A model generated the notes under the pieces. The model saw nothing but the letters and a program-made list of their open reading frames with translations, did not search any database and was not told the DNA's origin. A program made the position numbers and the translations under genes. A DNA stretch of 13,232 nt from an uncultured Verrucomicrobiota bacterium (GTDB lineage Bacteria; Verrucomicrobiota; Verrucomicrobiia; Chthoniobacterales; SZAS-18). Positions within the stretch are counted from its first letter, which is position 1. Each line of letters opens with the position of its first letter. This document shows, in pieces, positions 6,260 through 13,157 of the stretch. The stretch covers positions 367 through 13,598 of the forward strand of contig CALMVM010000218.1 of NCBI GenBank assembly GCA_937873255.1. Reading direction: 5' to 3'.

Positions 6260-6829
6260 TCAGTCGCTGAACAACGTTTCCAATTCTACCCGCAACCCCG
6301 GGACCGTGGTGGAAACGACCGATGCGGCACCGGTGAACGTGCGGTGTTGCGTGTATCGGCCCTCGCGCGGCTCGGTGTAGACTTCCACGGTCTTTTTTTT
6401 GCCGAGAACCAGCCAGCATTCCGGGATGTTCGCCTCGGCGTAGATGAGAACCTTCGCCCGGTCGAGTTCGACCGTCGTCACGGCGACTTCGATCACCAGT
6501 CGCGCCGTCCCGGGATGGGCGCGTTTATAACCTGCTCCTCCGCCCTCGACCACGCTGACATCCGGCTCCGGTTCGGAGTCCGCCAACGTGATCGGGTCTT
6601 CCTTGAACACGATCCAGCCTGTCCCTGCCACCGCCGCTTGCACGATCTGGAACAAAAACCGCAACAAACTGGCGTGGAGCGGCGATTTGCTCATTTTCTC
6701 GATGACGATTCCGCGAATCAACTCGGTCCGTTTCCCAGCCGGAGTGTATTCCGGCATTTTATGGTACTGCTCGACGCTGATGCGCGGCACCATCCGGCGC
6801 ACCTCCGGCAGTTCGAGAATGTCTACCAT
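6260..6829 (-). CDS. Uma2 family (DUF820) endonuclease-like protein
   Basis: 189 aa, the normal size for Uma2/DUF820 proteins, which adopt a PD-(D/E)XK restriction-endonuclease-like fold. Visible family motifs in order are ELIRGIVIEKMSKSPLH (36-52), SEPEPDVSVVE (85-95, putative metal-binding Asp90), RLVIEVAVTTVELDRAK (110-126, putative catalytic Glu114) and YAEANIPECWLV (130-141). The usual 'EVS.SS' is here EVAVTT, which keeps the acidic residue. Members are widespread, often in many copies per genome, and their biological role is mostly unknown, so nuclease activity is inferred from the fold. It is transcribed toward the methyltransferase and divergently from lipA, with 77 bp between the two starts. 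Confidence 0.88.
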   Translation of the reverse strand: MVDILELPEVRRMVPRISVEQYHKMPEYTPAGKRTELIRGIVIEKMSKSPLHASLLRFLFQIVQAAVAGTGWIVFKEDPITLADSEPEPDVSVVEGGGAGYKRAHPGTARLVIEVAVTTVELDRAKVLIYAEANIPECWLVLGKKKTVEVYTEPREGRYTQHRTFTGAASVVSTTVPGLRVELETLFSD

Positions 6830-6867
6830 GCCGCAAGCTTATCCCCTCGCGCGCCGGGCGGCAACAT

Positions 6868-6896
6868 TTGCATTCGACCCCGGCGTCCCGCATACT
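6868..6896 (+). promoter_or_regulatory. Candidate promoter of lipA, nearly leaderless
   Basis: TTGCAT (6868-6873) and CATACT (6891-6896) are separated by 17 bp and match the -35/-10 consensus at 3/6 and 4/6 positions. Initiation 6-8 bp downstream would start the transcript within a few bases of the lipA ATG at 6907, giving an almost leaderless mRNA. This agrees with the absence of a Shine-Dalgarno sequence. Weak individual boxes keep confidence low. Confidence 0.35.
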
Positions 6897-6906
6897 TCCC
6901 GTTGCC

Positions 6907-7806
6907 ATGTCCTGCGCGAAGATCGATCCCGCCCTGCACGTCGAAAAGAAGCCCGACTGGATCAAGGTGCGGCTGCCTTCCAACCCCGTCTTCTTTTCCA
7001 CGAAGGCGCTCGTCGCCGACCTGAAGCTGCACACCGTCTGCGAGAGCGCGCAATGCCCCAACCGCTGGGAATGCTGGAGCCAGGGCACGGCCACCTTCAT
7101 GATCGCCGGGGAACGCTGCACGCGCGCGTGCGGGTTTTGCGCGGTGTCCACGGCGAAACCGTTCCCGCTGGAGATCGACGAGCCGCAACGCGTGGCCGAG
7201 GCCGTCAAGCGGCTCAAATTGAAACACGTCGTCATCACCGCCGTCGCGCGCGACGACCTCAAGGATGGCGGCGCGGAACACTTCGCGCGCACGATCCGCG
7301 CGGTGCGCGAGACCGACCCGGCCATCGTCATCGAGGTGCTCGTGCCCGATTTCCACGCGCAGGGCGATTGCCTCAAGGTCGTGCTCGACGCGCAGCCGGA
7401 GATTTTCAATCACAACCTGGAAACCGTCGAGCGCCTGACCCCGCTGGTGCGTTCGCGCGCGAAGTACGCGACCTCGCTGGAAGTGCTGAAGCGCGCCAAG
7501 GAAATCTGGCCGCGCGTCGTCACCAAGAGCGGCGTCATGCTCGGCCTCGGCGAGACGGAGAACGAATTATTCCAGGCCATGGACGACCTGCGCGCGGCCA
7601 ACGTGCAGGTGCTCACGCTCGGCCAATACCTGCGCCCGACGCCGCAGCACCTCCCGGTGGTGGCGTACATCCCGCCGGAGACTTTTGCTTTGTACGGCGA
7701 CATCGCGCGCAACAAGGGCTTCGAGTACGTGGCGAGCGGGCCGTTGGTGCGTTCGAGCTACCACGCGAGCGACTTCCATCCGGTGCCGCCGCGCGAGGGA
7801 GCATGA
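6907..7806 (+). CDS. lipA: Lipoyl synthase
   Basis: 299 aa radical-SAM enzyme that inserts two sulfurs into protein-bound octanoyl groups to make the lipoyl cofactor of pyruvate and 2-oxoglutarate dehydrogenases and the glycine cleavage system. The family-specific auxiliary cluster motif is CESAQCPNRWEC (Cys45, Cys50, Cys56). The radical-SAM cluster motif is CTRACGFC (Cys71, Cys75, Cys78). The C-terminal RSSYHA supplies the conserved Ser that ligates the auxiliary cluster. KSGVMLGLGET and QYLRPTPQHLPV are also typical. The length is normal. ATG 6907 is chosen over an in-frame start at 6868 because the extra residues are not family-like and the candidate -10 box lies between. Its stop overlaps the start of the next gene by 4 bp. 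No lipB is visible in this window. Confidence 0.97.
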   Translation: MSCAKIDPALHVEKKPDWIKVRLPSNPVFFSTKALVADLKLHTVCESAQCPNRWECWSQGTATFMIAGERCTRACGFCAVSTAKPFPLEIDEPQRVAEAVKRLKLKHVVITAVARDDLKDGGAEHFARTIRAVRETDPAIVIEVLVPDFHAQGDCLKVVLDAQPEIFNHNLETVERLTPLVRSRAKYATSLEVLKRAKEIWPRVVTKSGVMLGLGETENELFQAMDDLRAANVQVLTLGQYLRPTPQHLPVVAYIPPETFALYGDIARNKGFEYVASGPLVRSSYHASDFHPVPPREGA

Positions 7807-8258
7807 TCGCCGGTGGTGGTGCTCCCCCTCCGACTTGGTTTCTGGGGGCGTTCGCGGCCCTCTTTCCATTCGTCTGGTGCTTCGTGAGCTTCGTGCTTTC
7901 GTTTGTGGGTGGGTGGCACGAGTTGGCACGGCGGCATCCGGCCGGTCCCAAACCGAAGGACGGAGTCGATTATCCCATGTGCAGCGGGCGGACGGGAGAA
8001 TTCGGCGCGAGTTACAAAGGCTGTCTGAACGTCACCATTGCCCGCGAGGGGTTATACATGGTGCCGCTGTTTCTCTTTCGGGCGTTCCACCCGCCACTGC
8101 TGCTGCCATGGTCGTGCGTGGCGGGCATGGAAGAGCGGCAATTTCTGCTCACGCGCGCTTTGGAGGTGCGTTGCGAGGTCGAGGCTCGCAAGATCACGTT
8201 GTTTCTCCCGCCGCAGGCGGCCGGAACGATTGCGGCGATGCGGCACCCGGACGCTTAA
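7803..8258 (+). CDS. Hypothetical single-pass membrane protein, coupled to lipA
   Basis: 151 aa from ATG 7803, which overlaps the lipA stop as ATGA, so translation is probably coupled. A GAGGGAG tract just before the ATG is one of the few Shine-Dalgarno-like sequences in the window. Residues about 12-36 are strongly hydrophobic (WFLGAFAALFPFVWCFVSFV), predicting one N-terminal membrane helix. The remaining ~110 residues form a soluble domain with YPMCSGRTGEFGASYKGCLN, then a Phe/Leu/Pro-rich stretch MVPLFLFRAFHPPLLLPW and a final alternating-charge segment. The pattern would suit a small beta-rich (PH-like) domain, but I do not recognise a family. No role in lipoylation can be claimed from position alone. 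Confidence 0.75.
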   Translation: MIAGGGAPPPTWFLGAFAALFPFVWCFVSFVLSFVGGWHELARRHPAGPKPKDGVDYPMCSGRTGEFGASYKGCLNVTIAREGLYMVPLFLFRAFHPPLLLPWSCVAGMEERQFLLTRALEVRCEVEARKITLFLPPQAAGTIAAMRHPDA

Positions 8259-8273
8259 CCGAAACCGACCGCA

Positions 8274-8287
8274 TTTGCCTTTTGCCT
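8274..8287 (+). repeat. Perfect tandem heptamer upstream of the glycosyltransferase
   Basis: TTTGCCT is repeated twice head to tail, followed by TCCCGAC. This has the same 7-nt period and pyrimidine-rich character as the larger arrays in the window, but no purine-rich partner arm is visible. It lies about 50 bp before the GTG start of the glycosyltransferase. Confidence 0.45.
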
Positions 8288-8337
8288 TCCCGACACGGAC
8301 GCGCCATGCTGCGCGCTTCCGCTCCATCCCGCCCGCC

Positions 8338-9099
8338 GTGGAAGAAAACCCACCTCACCTCGACCCGCACACCGAGTACCGCTATGCGCGCGTCGCCGCG
8401 TTGATCCCGGCCTACAACGAGGAACGTTTCATCGGCGACGTGGTCCGGCGCACGCTCGCGCAGGTCGCGGAGGTGATCGTCGTCGATGACGGCTCGCCCG
8501 ACAACACCGCCGCCGCCGCGCGCGAGGCGGGCGCGGAGGTCATCTCCTACAAGGAAAACCAGGGCAAGGGCATGGCGATCCAGACCGGCCTGCGCGCGAT
8601 GGTCCGCAAGGGCGTCGAATACGTGATCCTCCTCGACGCCGACGGCCAGCATTTGCCCGAGGAAATCCCGCGTTTCCTGGAGGTCGTCACCCGCGAGGGC
8701 TCGAAGCTGCTCGTCGGCAACCGCATGCACGACACGAAGGACATGCCGCTTTTGCGCCGCTGGACGAACCGCTTCATGTCCTGGCAGATCAGCCTGCTGT
8801 GCGGCCAGCCGGTGTCGGACACGCAGTGCGGCTTCCGCATGATCCACCGCGACCTGCTGCCGCGCCTGTTGGCGGGCGAACGGGCGGGGCGCTTCGACTA
8901 CGAGACGGAGATGATCATCCTGAGCAGTTGGCGCGGCGAACGCATCAGCGCGGTGCCCATCAGCACGGTCTACGGCGAGGAAACCAGCCACATCAGCCCG
9001 GTGCGCGACGGGTGGCGGTTTTTCAAGTTGATGGGGCGCTACTGGAAGAAGCGTTTCAGCAAAAAGAGCAAGTATTCGCGGGCGCGCGGGGAGGATTAG
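8338..9099 (+). CDS. Glycosyltransferase family 2, polyprenyl-phosphate mannosyltransferase-like
   Basis: 253 aa from GTG 8338. No in-frame ATG exists nearby, and the frame upstream overlaps the membrane-protein gene with no family-like residues. The GT-A fold signatures are clear: VAALIPAYNEERFIGDVV (19-36), VIVVDDGSPDNTA with the nucleotide-binding Asp pair (50-51), NQGKGMAIQTG (74-84), the metal-binding ILLDADGQHLPEE (97-109, Asp100/Asp102), VGNRM, and TQCGFRMI (162-169) with FDYETEMII (187-194). It resembles DPM1-type enzymes that move a sugar from a nucleotide donor to a lipid phosphate or nascent envelope glycan; donor and acceptor are not determinable. There is no membrane helix. The basic C-terminus (RYWKKRFSKKSKYSRAR) could bind membrane surfaces. 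A likely terminator follows directly. Confidence 0.9.
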   Translation: MEENPPHLDPHTEYRYARVAALIPAYNEERFIGDVVRRTLAQVAEVIVVDDGSPDNTAAAAREAGAEVISYKENQGKGMAIQTGLRAMVRKGVEYVILLDADGQHLPEEIPRFLEVVTREGSKLLVGNRMHDTKDMPLLRRWTNRFMSWQISLLCGQPVSDTQCGFRMIHRDLLPRLLAGERAGRFDYETEMIILSSWRGERISAVPISTVYGEETSHISPVRDGWRFFKLMGRYWKKRFSKKSKYSRARGED

Positions 9100-9101
9100 C
9101 G

Positions 9102-9133
9102 GGGGCAAGCACATTGTCAGCCCCTCTTTTTTT
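9102..9133 (+). terminator. Intrinsic terminator after the glycosyltransferase
   Basis: GGGGC (9102-9106) pairs with GCCCC (9120-9124) around a 13-nt loop. TCTTTTTTT follows at once, starting at 9125. It begins 3 bp after the TAG of the glycosyltransferase. The stem is short but all G-C. It also separates this gene from the convergent defence operon. Confidence 0.6.
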
Positions 9134-9158
9134 CGTTCCTCGATTTTACGGGCTCGAA

Positions 9159-10316
9159 TCAACGATTACCTTTCGCCCGATTGTGCGTAATGCAGAGCAT
9201 CTCGCAGTTCTCGGCCGTGCTCGCGCCGCCGGTGCTCCATGCGGTGACATGGTCGGCGTCCATCCCGTCGAGGGCGTAAATTTTGGTTTTGTTGGCGTTG
9301 GTTCCCATCGCGCAGAGCGGGCAGTTGGACTTTCCCTTTCGCTCCGCCGCCTGTTTTTGCCTGGCGTAGGCAACCTTTTTGACCTTCTCGTCGAAGACTC
9401 GAACATTCAGCAACTTCGGATCAACTGACCCCCCGAGCAGATATTCGAAGATCCCCTTGCGGCTGGTTACGTACTCATCGGCCTCAAGCTTTTCGACGCC
9501 CGAGGACAACTTCGCCGGATCGTAAGACTGCCCGTGATACGTCTCGTACAGCCTGCCCCATTCCAAGCCACGCATTTCAGGAAGGACATCGGTGAACACC
9601 GTGGAAACCCAGTCGATCACGGCGTTGAAGTAAGTCTTCAATTCGTTGATGTTCTTGTCGTTGCGGTGGCCGCTCATGTAGCTGCCGATGTCGCCCTTGC
9701 TCACCCAGTCCAGCGCCCGCTCTAAAAACTCCTGACGGTTGGCGCTGCCTTTGACGTAGGCGCTCCACTTCTGGATGTTCGCGTTCTGGCTGTTGCTGAA
9801 CTCTTCCTTAGCCTTGGTGACGAACGGACCGGAGTAGACGGCGTTGAGCAATTCCTGGTCGTTGAGCGGCACGCCGACGATGTTGATCGTCTTGAACCAC
9901 TCCTTGATCTCGGTCTCCGTCCCCTCGCACTCGTAGATCAGCAGTTTCGATTCCCGCACCCGGGTCTGCTGGTCGGCGGGCAGGCTCGTAAAATTCTGCG
10001 GGTTGCCGTTGTCCATGATCGCAAACTTGTCGGTCACGAACCGCCCGATGCTGGTGATGCGCTGCTGGCCGTCGAGCACCTCGAATTTGTCGTTGGCGAC
10101 CTTGTTGAAGTAGATCAGCCCGAGCGGATAATTCTTGAGGAGCGAGTGGATGACCTCTGCCTCTCTCTTTCCTTCATAGATGTAGTTTCGCTGGTACTCC
10201 GGCTGAATGGTCAGTTTTCCGCCGAGGCCGAACAGGCCTTTGCCTTCGAGTTGGTTGTAGACGAATCCGTTGCAGATGTCGGCGACGGTGAGGTCGGTGC
10301 GGAGGGTGGTTTTCAT
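9159..10316 (-). CDS. DUF262 / HNH endonuclease domain protein (putative restriction effector)
   Basis: 385 aa. The N-terminal two-thirds is a DUF262 (GmrS/ParB-like) domain: [20 protein letters not shown] (37-56), the hallmark [13 protein letters not shown] (78-90) expected to act on nucleotides, and later [15 protein letters not shown] (151-165). The C-terminus is an HNH nuclease with a zinc knuckle: CPLC (332-335), DADHV with catalytic His356, Asn370, and CITHNRAKG (375-383). DUF262-HNH or DUF262-DUF1524 proteins include GmrSD, BrxU and SspE, which cut foreign DNA according to its modification state. Here the gene overlaps the stop of an EcoRI-type methyltransferase gene by 4 bp (ATGA), so they form one operon. 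It may be the nuclease of a restriction-modification pair, or a sensor that cuts DNA lacking or bearing the methyl mark. GC and codon use are lower than in the flanking genes, suggesting transfer. Confidence 0.88.
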   Translation of the reverse strand: MKTTLRTDLTVADICNGFVYNQLEGKGLFGLGGKLTIQPEYQRNYIYEGKREAEVIHSLLKNYPLGLIYFNKVANDKFEVLDGQQRITSIGRFVTDKFAIMDNGNPQNFTSLPADQQTRVRESKLLIYECEGTETEIKEWFKTINIVGVPLNDQELLNAVYSGPFVTKAKEEFSNSQNANIQKWSAYVKGSANRQEFLERALDWVSKGDIGSYMSGHRNDKNINELKTYFNAVIDWVSTVFTDVLPEMRGLEWGRLYETYHGQSYDPAKLSSGVEKLEADEYVTSRKGIFEYLLGGSVDPKLLNVRVFDEKVKKVAYARQKQAAERKGKSNCPLCAMGTNANKTKIYALDGMDADHVTAWSTGGASTAENCEMLCITHNRAKGNR

Positions 10317-11566
10317 TTTATCTTCTTTCTTGCGGGCTCAGCACGGCAGCGAATGAAAATCCGCTTGTATTGTTGAATGTAGTGCTCACCGTTCACACTA
10401 TAGTAGGTTTGACCTGTCGGCGGGGCAGTCACCTTGATCGCTACGCCGTCGTTCAGCTTGGTCACATTGCTTTTCTTTCCAGACTTGTCGACTTGAACCT
10501 GCACTCCGTACTTCTTTGTCTGCAAATGGTAGCTCTTTTCGTATCCGATTATCTCGAACTGATCTGGGTTGTACTTATCTAGGAAGGTGATCGGCACTCC
10601 CATAACACCGTCATAGTCGCCGGGAATCGCGTCGGTAAACGGCACCTCGATCGCGTGGTAGTTGTCGTACTGGTCGTAGGTAGTCTTGCCCTTAATTTCC
10701 TTATGCTTGGAGAATCTTAAGTTGTCAGCCATGGTCATCAGAGGCAGCTTCTCGTGGCGCCGGCCATGGTCAAGGTTCGTCCACCAGCGAACGCCCTTAA
10801 CGCGGATGTACTTGACGCCGTTTTCGTCTACGCGCCAACCGGCCGCCTCTAATGGATAGTGGTCTGGAACGCGAAACTCTCGGTCACCGCTATGGATCGT
10901 GACACCCATCCATAGCCTGTCGGCCTTGATGAGTGGAAAGACCTCCTTGTAGGTGGTCGCCTGCATGTTGCCGATGATTAGGAACTTCTTGTTGTGCTCC
11001 ACGAGCTGTGCCACGTATTCGCGAAAGAGTGAGAAAGGCGGGTTGGTGACCACGATGTCCGCCTGCTTAAGCAACTCGACGCACTCGCCGCTTCGGAAGT
11101 CACCGCCTCCTGCGAGGGGTGTCCGAGTGTGGGGGTTCCGCTCTAGGAAGAGTTTCACATCGTCGATCCCAGTCGAGCCATCTCCGTTGATATCTTTCAC
11201 CTCCTGAATCTCAACGGCAATCGCCTTTGGTTTTTGGCGCTTGCCATTGCCTTCGTCGTACTCGCCGAAAGTGAGTTGTGCGCCAGCGATAGGAGAGCCG
11301 TCGTAACTGTTTGTGACGAGCTTCTTGAGGCCAAGCTTGTTGAAGTTGGCGGCGAAGTACTTGAAGAAGTTGCTCTCGAATGGGTCGTCGCAGTTGCAGT
11401 AAAGGACCTTGTCGCGAAAGGTGTCGGGATCGAACTCGAGGTAAGCTTCGACTTCTTTCTGGATGTCGACGTATTGGGTGTAGAACTCGTCCTGCTTGGC
11501 GGTCTTGGCGGCGCTGAGGCTGCGATTCAGCGACTCGGTTTTCGCGTTTGGGGAGTTGCTCGTCAT
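10313..11566 (-). CDS. Adenine-specific DNA methyltransferase, EcoRI family
   Basis: 417 aa. It matches M.EcoRI from memory over long blocks: [12 protein letters not shown] (24-35), [11 protein letters not shown] then [11 protein letters not shown] (52-75), [20 protein letters not shown] (153-172), the catalytic [13 protein letters not shown] (172-184, NPPF at 175-178), [24 protein letters not shown] and [20 protein letters not shown]. Enzymes of this family transfer a methyl group from SAM to N6 of adenine; M.EcoRI acts in GAATTC. Target specificity here is unproven. The protein is about 90 residues longer than M.EcoRI, with an insertion near 84-150 and a longer C-terminus (about 345-417). 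No EcoRI endonuclease gene is adjacent. Instead the DUF262-HNH gene overlaps its stop. An inverted repeat upstream may regulate the operon. Confidence 0.95.
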   Translation of the reverse strand: MTSNSPNAKTESLNRSLSAAKTAKQDEFYTQYVDIQKEVEAYLEFDPDTFRDKVLYCNCDDPFESNFFKYFAANFNKLGLKKLVTNSYDGSPIAGAQLTFGEYDEGNGKRQKPKAIAVEIQEVKDINGDGSTGIDDVKLFLERNPHTRTPLAGGGDFRSGECVELLKQADIVVTNPPFSLFREYVAQLVEHNKKFLIIGNMQATTYKEVFPLIKADRLWMGVTIHSGDREFRVPDHYPLEAAGWRVDENGVKYIRVKGVRWWTNLDHGRRHEKLPLMTMADNLRFSKHKEIKGKTTYDQYDNYHAIEVPFTDAIPGDYDGVMGVPITFLDKYNPDQFEIIGYEKSYHLQTKKYGVQVQVDKSGKKSNVTKLNDGVAIKVTAPPTGQTYYSVNGEHYIQQYKRIFIRCRAEPARKKIK

Positions 11567-11582
11567 TTGTCGAATGAGGTGT

Positions 11583-11601
11583 AACTCTCGGGTCCAGAGT
11601 T
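11583..11601. promoter_or_regulatory. Inverted repeat upstream of the methyltransferase, possible operator
   Basis: AACTCT (11583-11588) and AGAGTT (11596-11601) are separated by 7 bp, 16 bp upstream of the methyltransferase ATG. On the gene's strand TTGCAA precedes the repeat by one base, which could serve as a -35 box. R-M operons are commonly self-regulated, but no separate control protein is seen, so the role is inference. Confidence 0.35.
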
Positions 11602-11652
11602 TGCAATCACCTCAGCGACATTGTTGTTCGTCGCGACCGGAGGATCAACTCT

Positions 11653-12270
11653 TTACGTCCCGAAAAACCGATCCCCTGCGTCGCCGAGGCCGGGCACGAT
11701 GTAGCCGCGCTCGTTGAGTTTCTCGTCCACGGCGGCGGTGAACACCGGCACGTCGGGGTGCGTCGCGTGGAAATGCGCGATCCCCTCCGGGCAGCTCACC
11801 AGGCACAGGAAACGGATGTGCTGCGCGCCCGACACCTTGAGCGCCGACACCGCCGCCGCCGCGCTGTGGCCGGTCGCCAGCATCGGGTCGAGGAGGATCA
11901 CCGCCGCGTCGGCGATGCCCGGGGGCACCTTGGCGTAATAACGCACGGGTTTGAGGGTGTGTTCGTCGCGGTAAAAGCCGAGGTGGGCCACCTGCGCGTC
12001 GGGCACGAGTTCGAAGAGTCCTTCCAGCAGCCCCAGCCCCGCGCGTAGGATCGGGGCGAGGACGACATGGCGTTGCAGCCGGCGCGCCGGGCACGCGGCG
12101 AGCGGGGTTTGCACGACGGCCTCGACGGTGGGCAGATCGGCCGTGGCCTGGAAGAACATCAACGCCGCCGTCTCGCGCAAGGCGCGTCGGAAATCGGGCA
12201 CGGCGGTGGACTGGTCGCGCAGGAGGCCGAGCTTGACCTGCACGAGCGGATGATCGATGACGACGAGCAT
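11653..12270 (-). CDS. upp: Uracil phosphoribosyltransferase
   Basis: 205 aa, the usual length. It makes UMP from uracil and PRPP in cytoplasmic pyrimidine salvage. Family motifs are VLAPILRAGLGLLEGL (70-85), the PRPP-binding loop ILLDPMLATGHSAAAAV (125-141) and the C-terminal uracil-binding ERGYIVPGLGDAGDRFFGT, which ends the protein exactly as in other Upp enzymes. The start at 12270 gives MLVVIDHPLVQVKLGLLRD, matching the family N-terminus. It is transcribed divergently from the histidine phosphatase gene. The 221-bp gap between them carries mirrored heptamer arrays that end 4 bp from this ATG. There is no Shine-Dalgarno sequence. The defence operon follows 86 bp downstream on the same strand, with no clear terminator between. 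Confidence 0.96.
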   Translation of the reverse strand: MLVVIDHPLVQVKLGLLRDQSTAVPDFRRALRETAALMFFQATADLPTVEAVVQTPLAACPARRLQRHVVLAPILRAGLGLLEGLFELVPDAQVAHLGFYRDEHTLKPVRYYAKVPPGIADAAVILLDPMLATGHSAAAAVSALKVSGAQHIRFLCLVSCPEGIAHFHATHPDVPVFTAAVDEKLNERGYIVPGLGDAGDRFFGT

Positions 12271-12274
12271 GGCG

Positions 12275-12486
12275 AAAAGTCGGAACGCAGAACGGCAGAA
12301 AGGCAGAAGGATGAAAGCAGAACAACGGGAAGCGGAAAGAAAATACGGGGACGAGGGTTCGAATTTTTCGCTCGCTTCGTGGCGTCATCCGCATTTTGTT
12401 CTTCGTCTTCCGAGTTCCATTGCTTTCTGACGCTCGGCCGCCATCCTTCCGCCGTTCCCCGTTCCGCGTTCCGCGTTCCGACTTTT
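12275..12486. repeat. Heptamer-based inverted array 3, between upp and the phosphatase gene
   Basis: The left end AAAAGTCGGAACGC (12275-12288) is exactly complementary to the right end GCGTTCCGACTTTT (12473-12486). Inside, the left arm is purine-rich with GGCAGAA-like steps of 7-8 nt to about 12345. The right arm reads GCCGTTC CCCGTTC (12451-12464), then CGCGTTC CGCGTTC (12465-12478). The ends lie 4 and 5 bp from the divergent start codons of upp and the phosphatase. The central 12346-12400 is AT-richer and probably holds both promoters, but I see no convincing boxes. Confidence 0.7.
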
Positions 12487-12491
12487 CCGCC

Positions 12492-13157
12492 ATGCCCTTC
12501 GACGCCCTGTTCATCCGCCACGCCGAGAGTCTTGCCGACGTGGGCGCGCCCACCGATCATCCCGCCACCTATGCCCTGACCGAACGCGGCCGGCAGCAGG
12601 CTGCGACCTTTGCCAAGGCGACGGTCGTGGTCCCGCGCGTCATCGTACATTCCTCCTACCTGCGCGCGGAGCAAACCGCCCAGCCGCTGGCGGCGCGGTT
12701 CCCGTCGGTGCACACCCTGGCGCTGCCCATCCACGAGTTCACGTACCTCGACCCCGCGCAATGGCGCGGCACCAATGCCAAGCAGCGGCTCGAAGCCGCG
12801 CAGGCGTATTGGGGCGCGGCGGATCCGCGTTCGCAGGCCAGCGAGGAGGCGGAATCGTTTTACGAATTCCTCGCCCGCGTCGAGGCGGCACTGGCGTGGC
12901 TGGAAAAGACAAACACGGGACCGATCTTCCTGTTTTGCCACGAGGTGTTCATCCGCGCGATCATGTGGCGCTGCATGGTGCCGTCGCTGGAATTGGCGGC
13001 GAACACGATGTCGGCGTTCCGCGCGTGGCAGCTCAGCGCGTCGCTGCCCCCGTTGTCGATGACGCGGGTGGTATGCAACCAGACCGGGGAGATCGTTCTG
13101 TCGCCGCCGTTCCGCTTCAAGCTGACGCAGGTAGAGGCGAAAGGGTCATCGGCCTGA
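12492..13157 (+). CDS. Histidine phosphatase (phosphoglycerate mutase-like) superfamily protein
   Basis: 221 aa from ATG 12492. An in-frame upstream ATG at 12396 would encode residues from the heptamer repeat and is rejected. The catalytic LFIRHAES (His10, with RHAE in place of the common RHGE) accepts the phosphate. VHSSYLRAEQTAQPLA (52-67) carries the conserved Arg of the 'S.L.RA.QTA' motif. HEFTYL (81-86) provides the acid region, and FCHEVFIR (148-155, His150) is the second catalytic His. Superfamily members hydrolyse phosphomonoesters of sugars, nucleotides or proteins; the substrate cannot be inferred. No signal peptide, so cytoplasmic. Divergent from upp and probably sharing its control region. 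After the stop, 13158-13232 holds nothing I recognise. Confidence 0.9.
   Translation: MPFDALFIRHAESLADVGAPTDHPATYALTERGRQQAATFAKATVVVPRVIVHSSYLRAEQTAQPLAARFPSVHTLALPIHEFTYLDPAQWRGTNAKQRLEAAQAYWGAADPRSQASEEAESFYEFLARVEAALAWLEKTNTGPIFLFCHEVFIRAIMWRCMVPSLELAANTMSAFRAWQLSASLPPLSMTRVVCNQTGEIVLSPPFRFKLTQVEAKGSSA

Noticed and set aside
6250..6265. Terminator between the TPMT-like and Uma2 genes
   Set aside because: AGCGA/TCGCT could form a 5-bp stem but it overlaps the Uma2 stop region and no T-run follows on either strand.
8194..9162. Minus-strand frame of 322 codons opposite the glycosyltransferase
   Set aside because: Antisense shadow, His/Arg/Asp-rich without motifs. The plus strand carries full GT2 signatures.
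7998..12869. Avoidance of GAATTC as a sign of active EcoRI-type restriction
   Set aside because: GAATTC occurs at 7998-8003 and 12864-12869. About three would be expected by chance in a window this size, so two is uninformative, and the enzyme's target is not proven.
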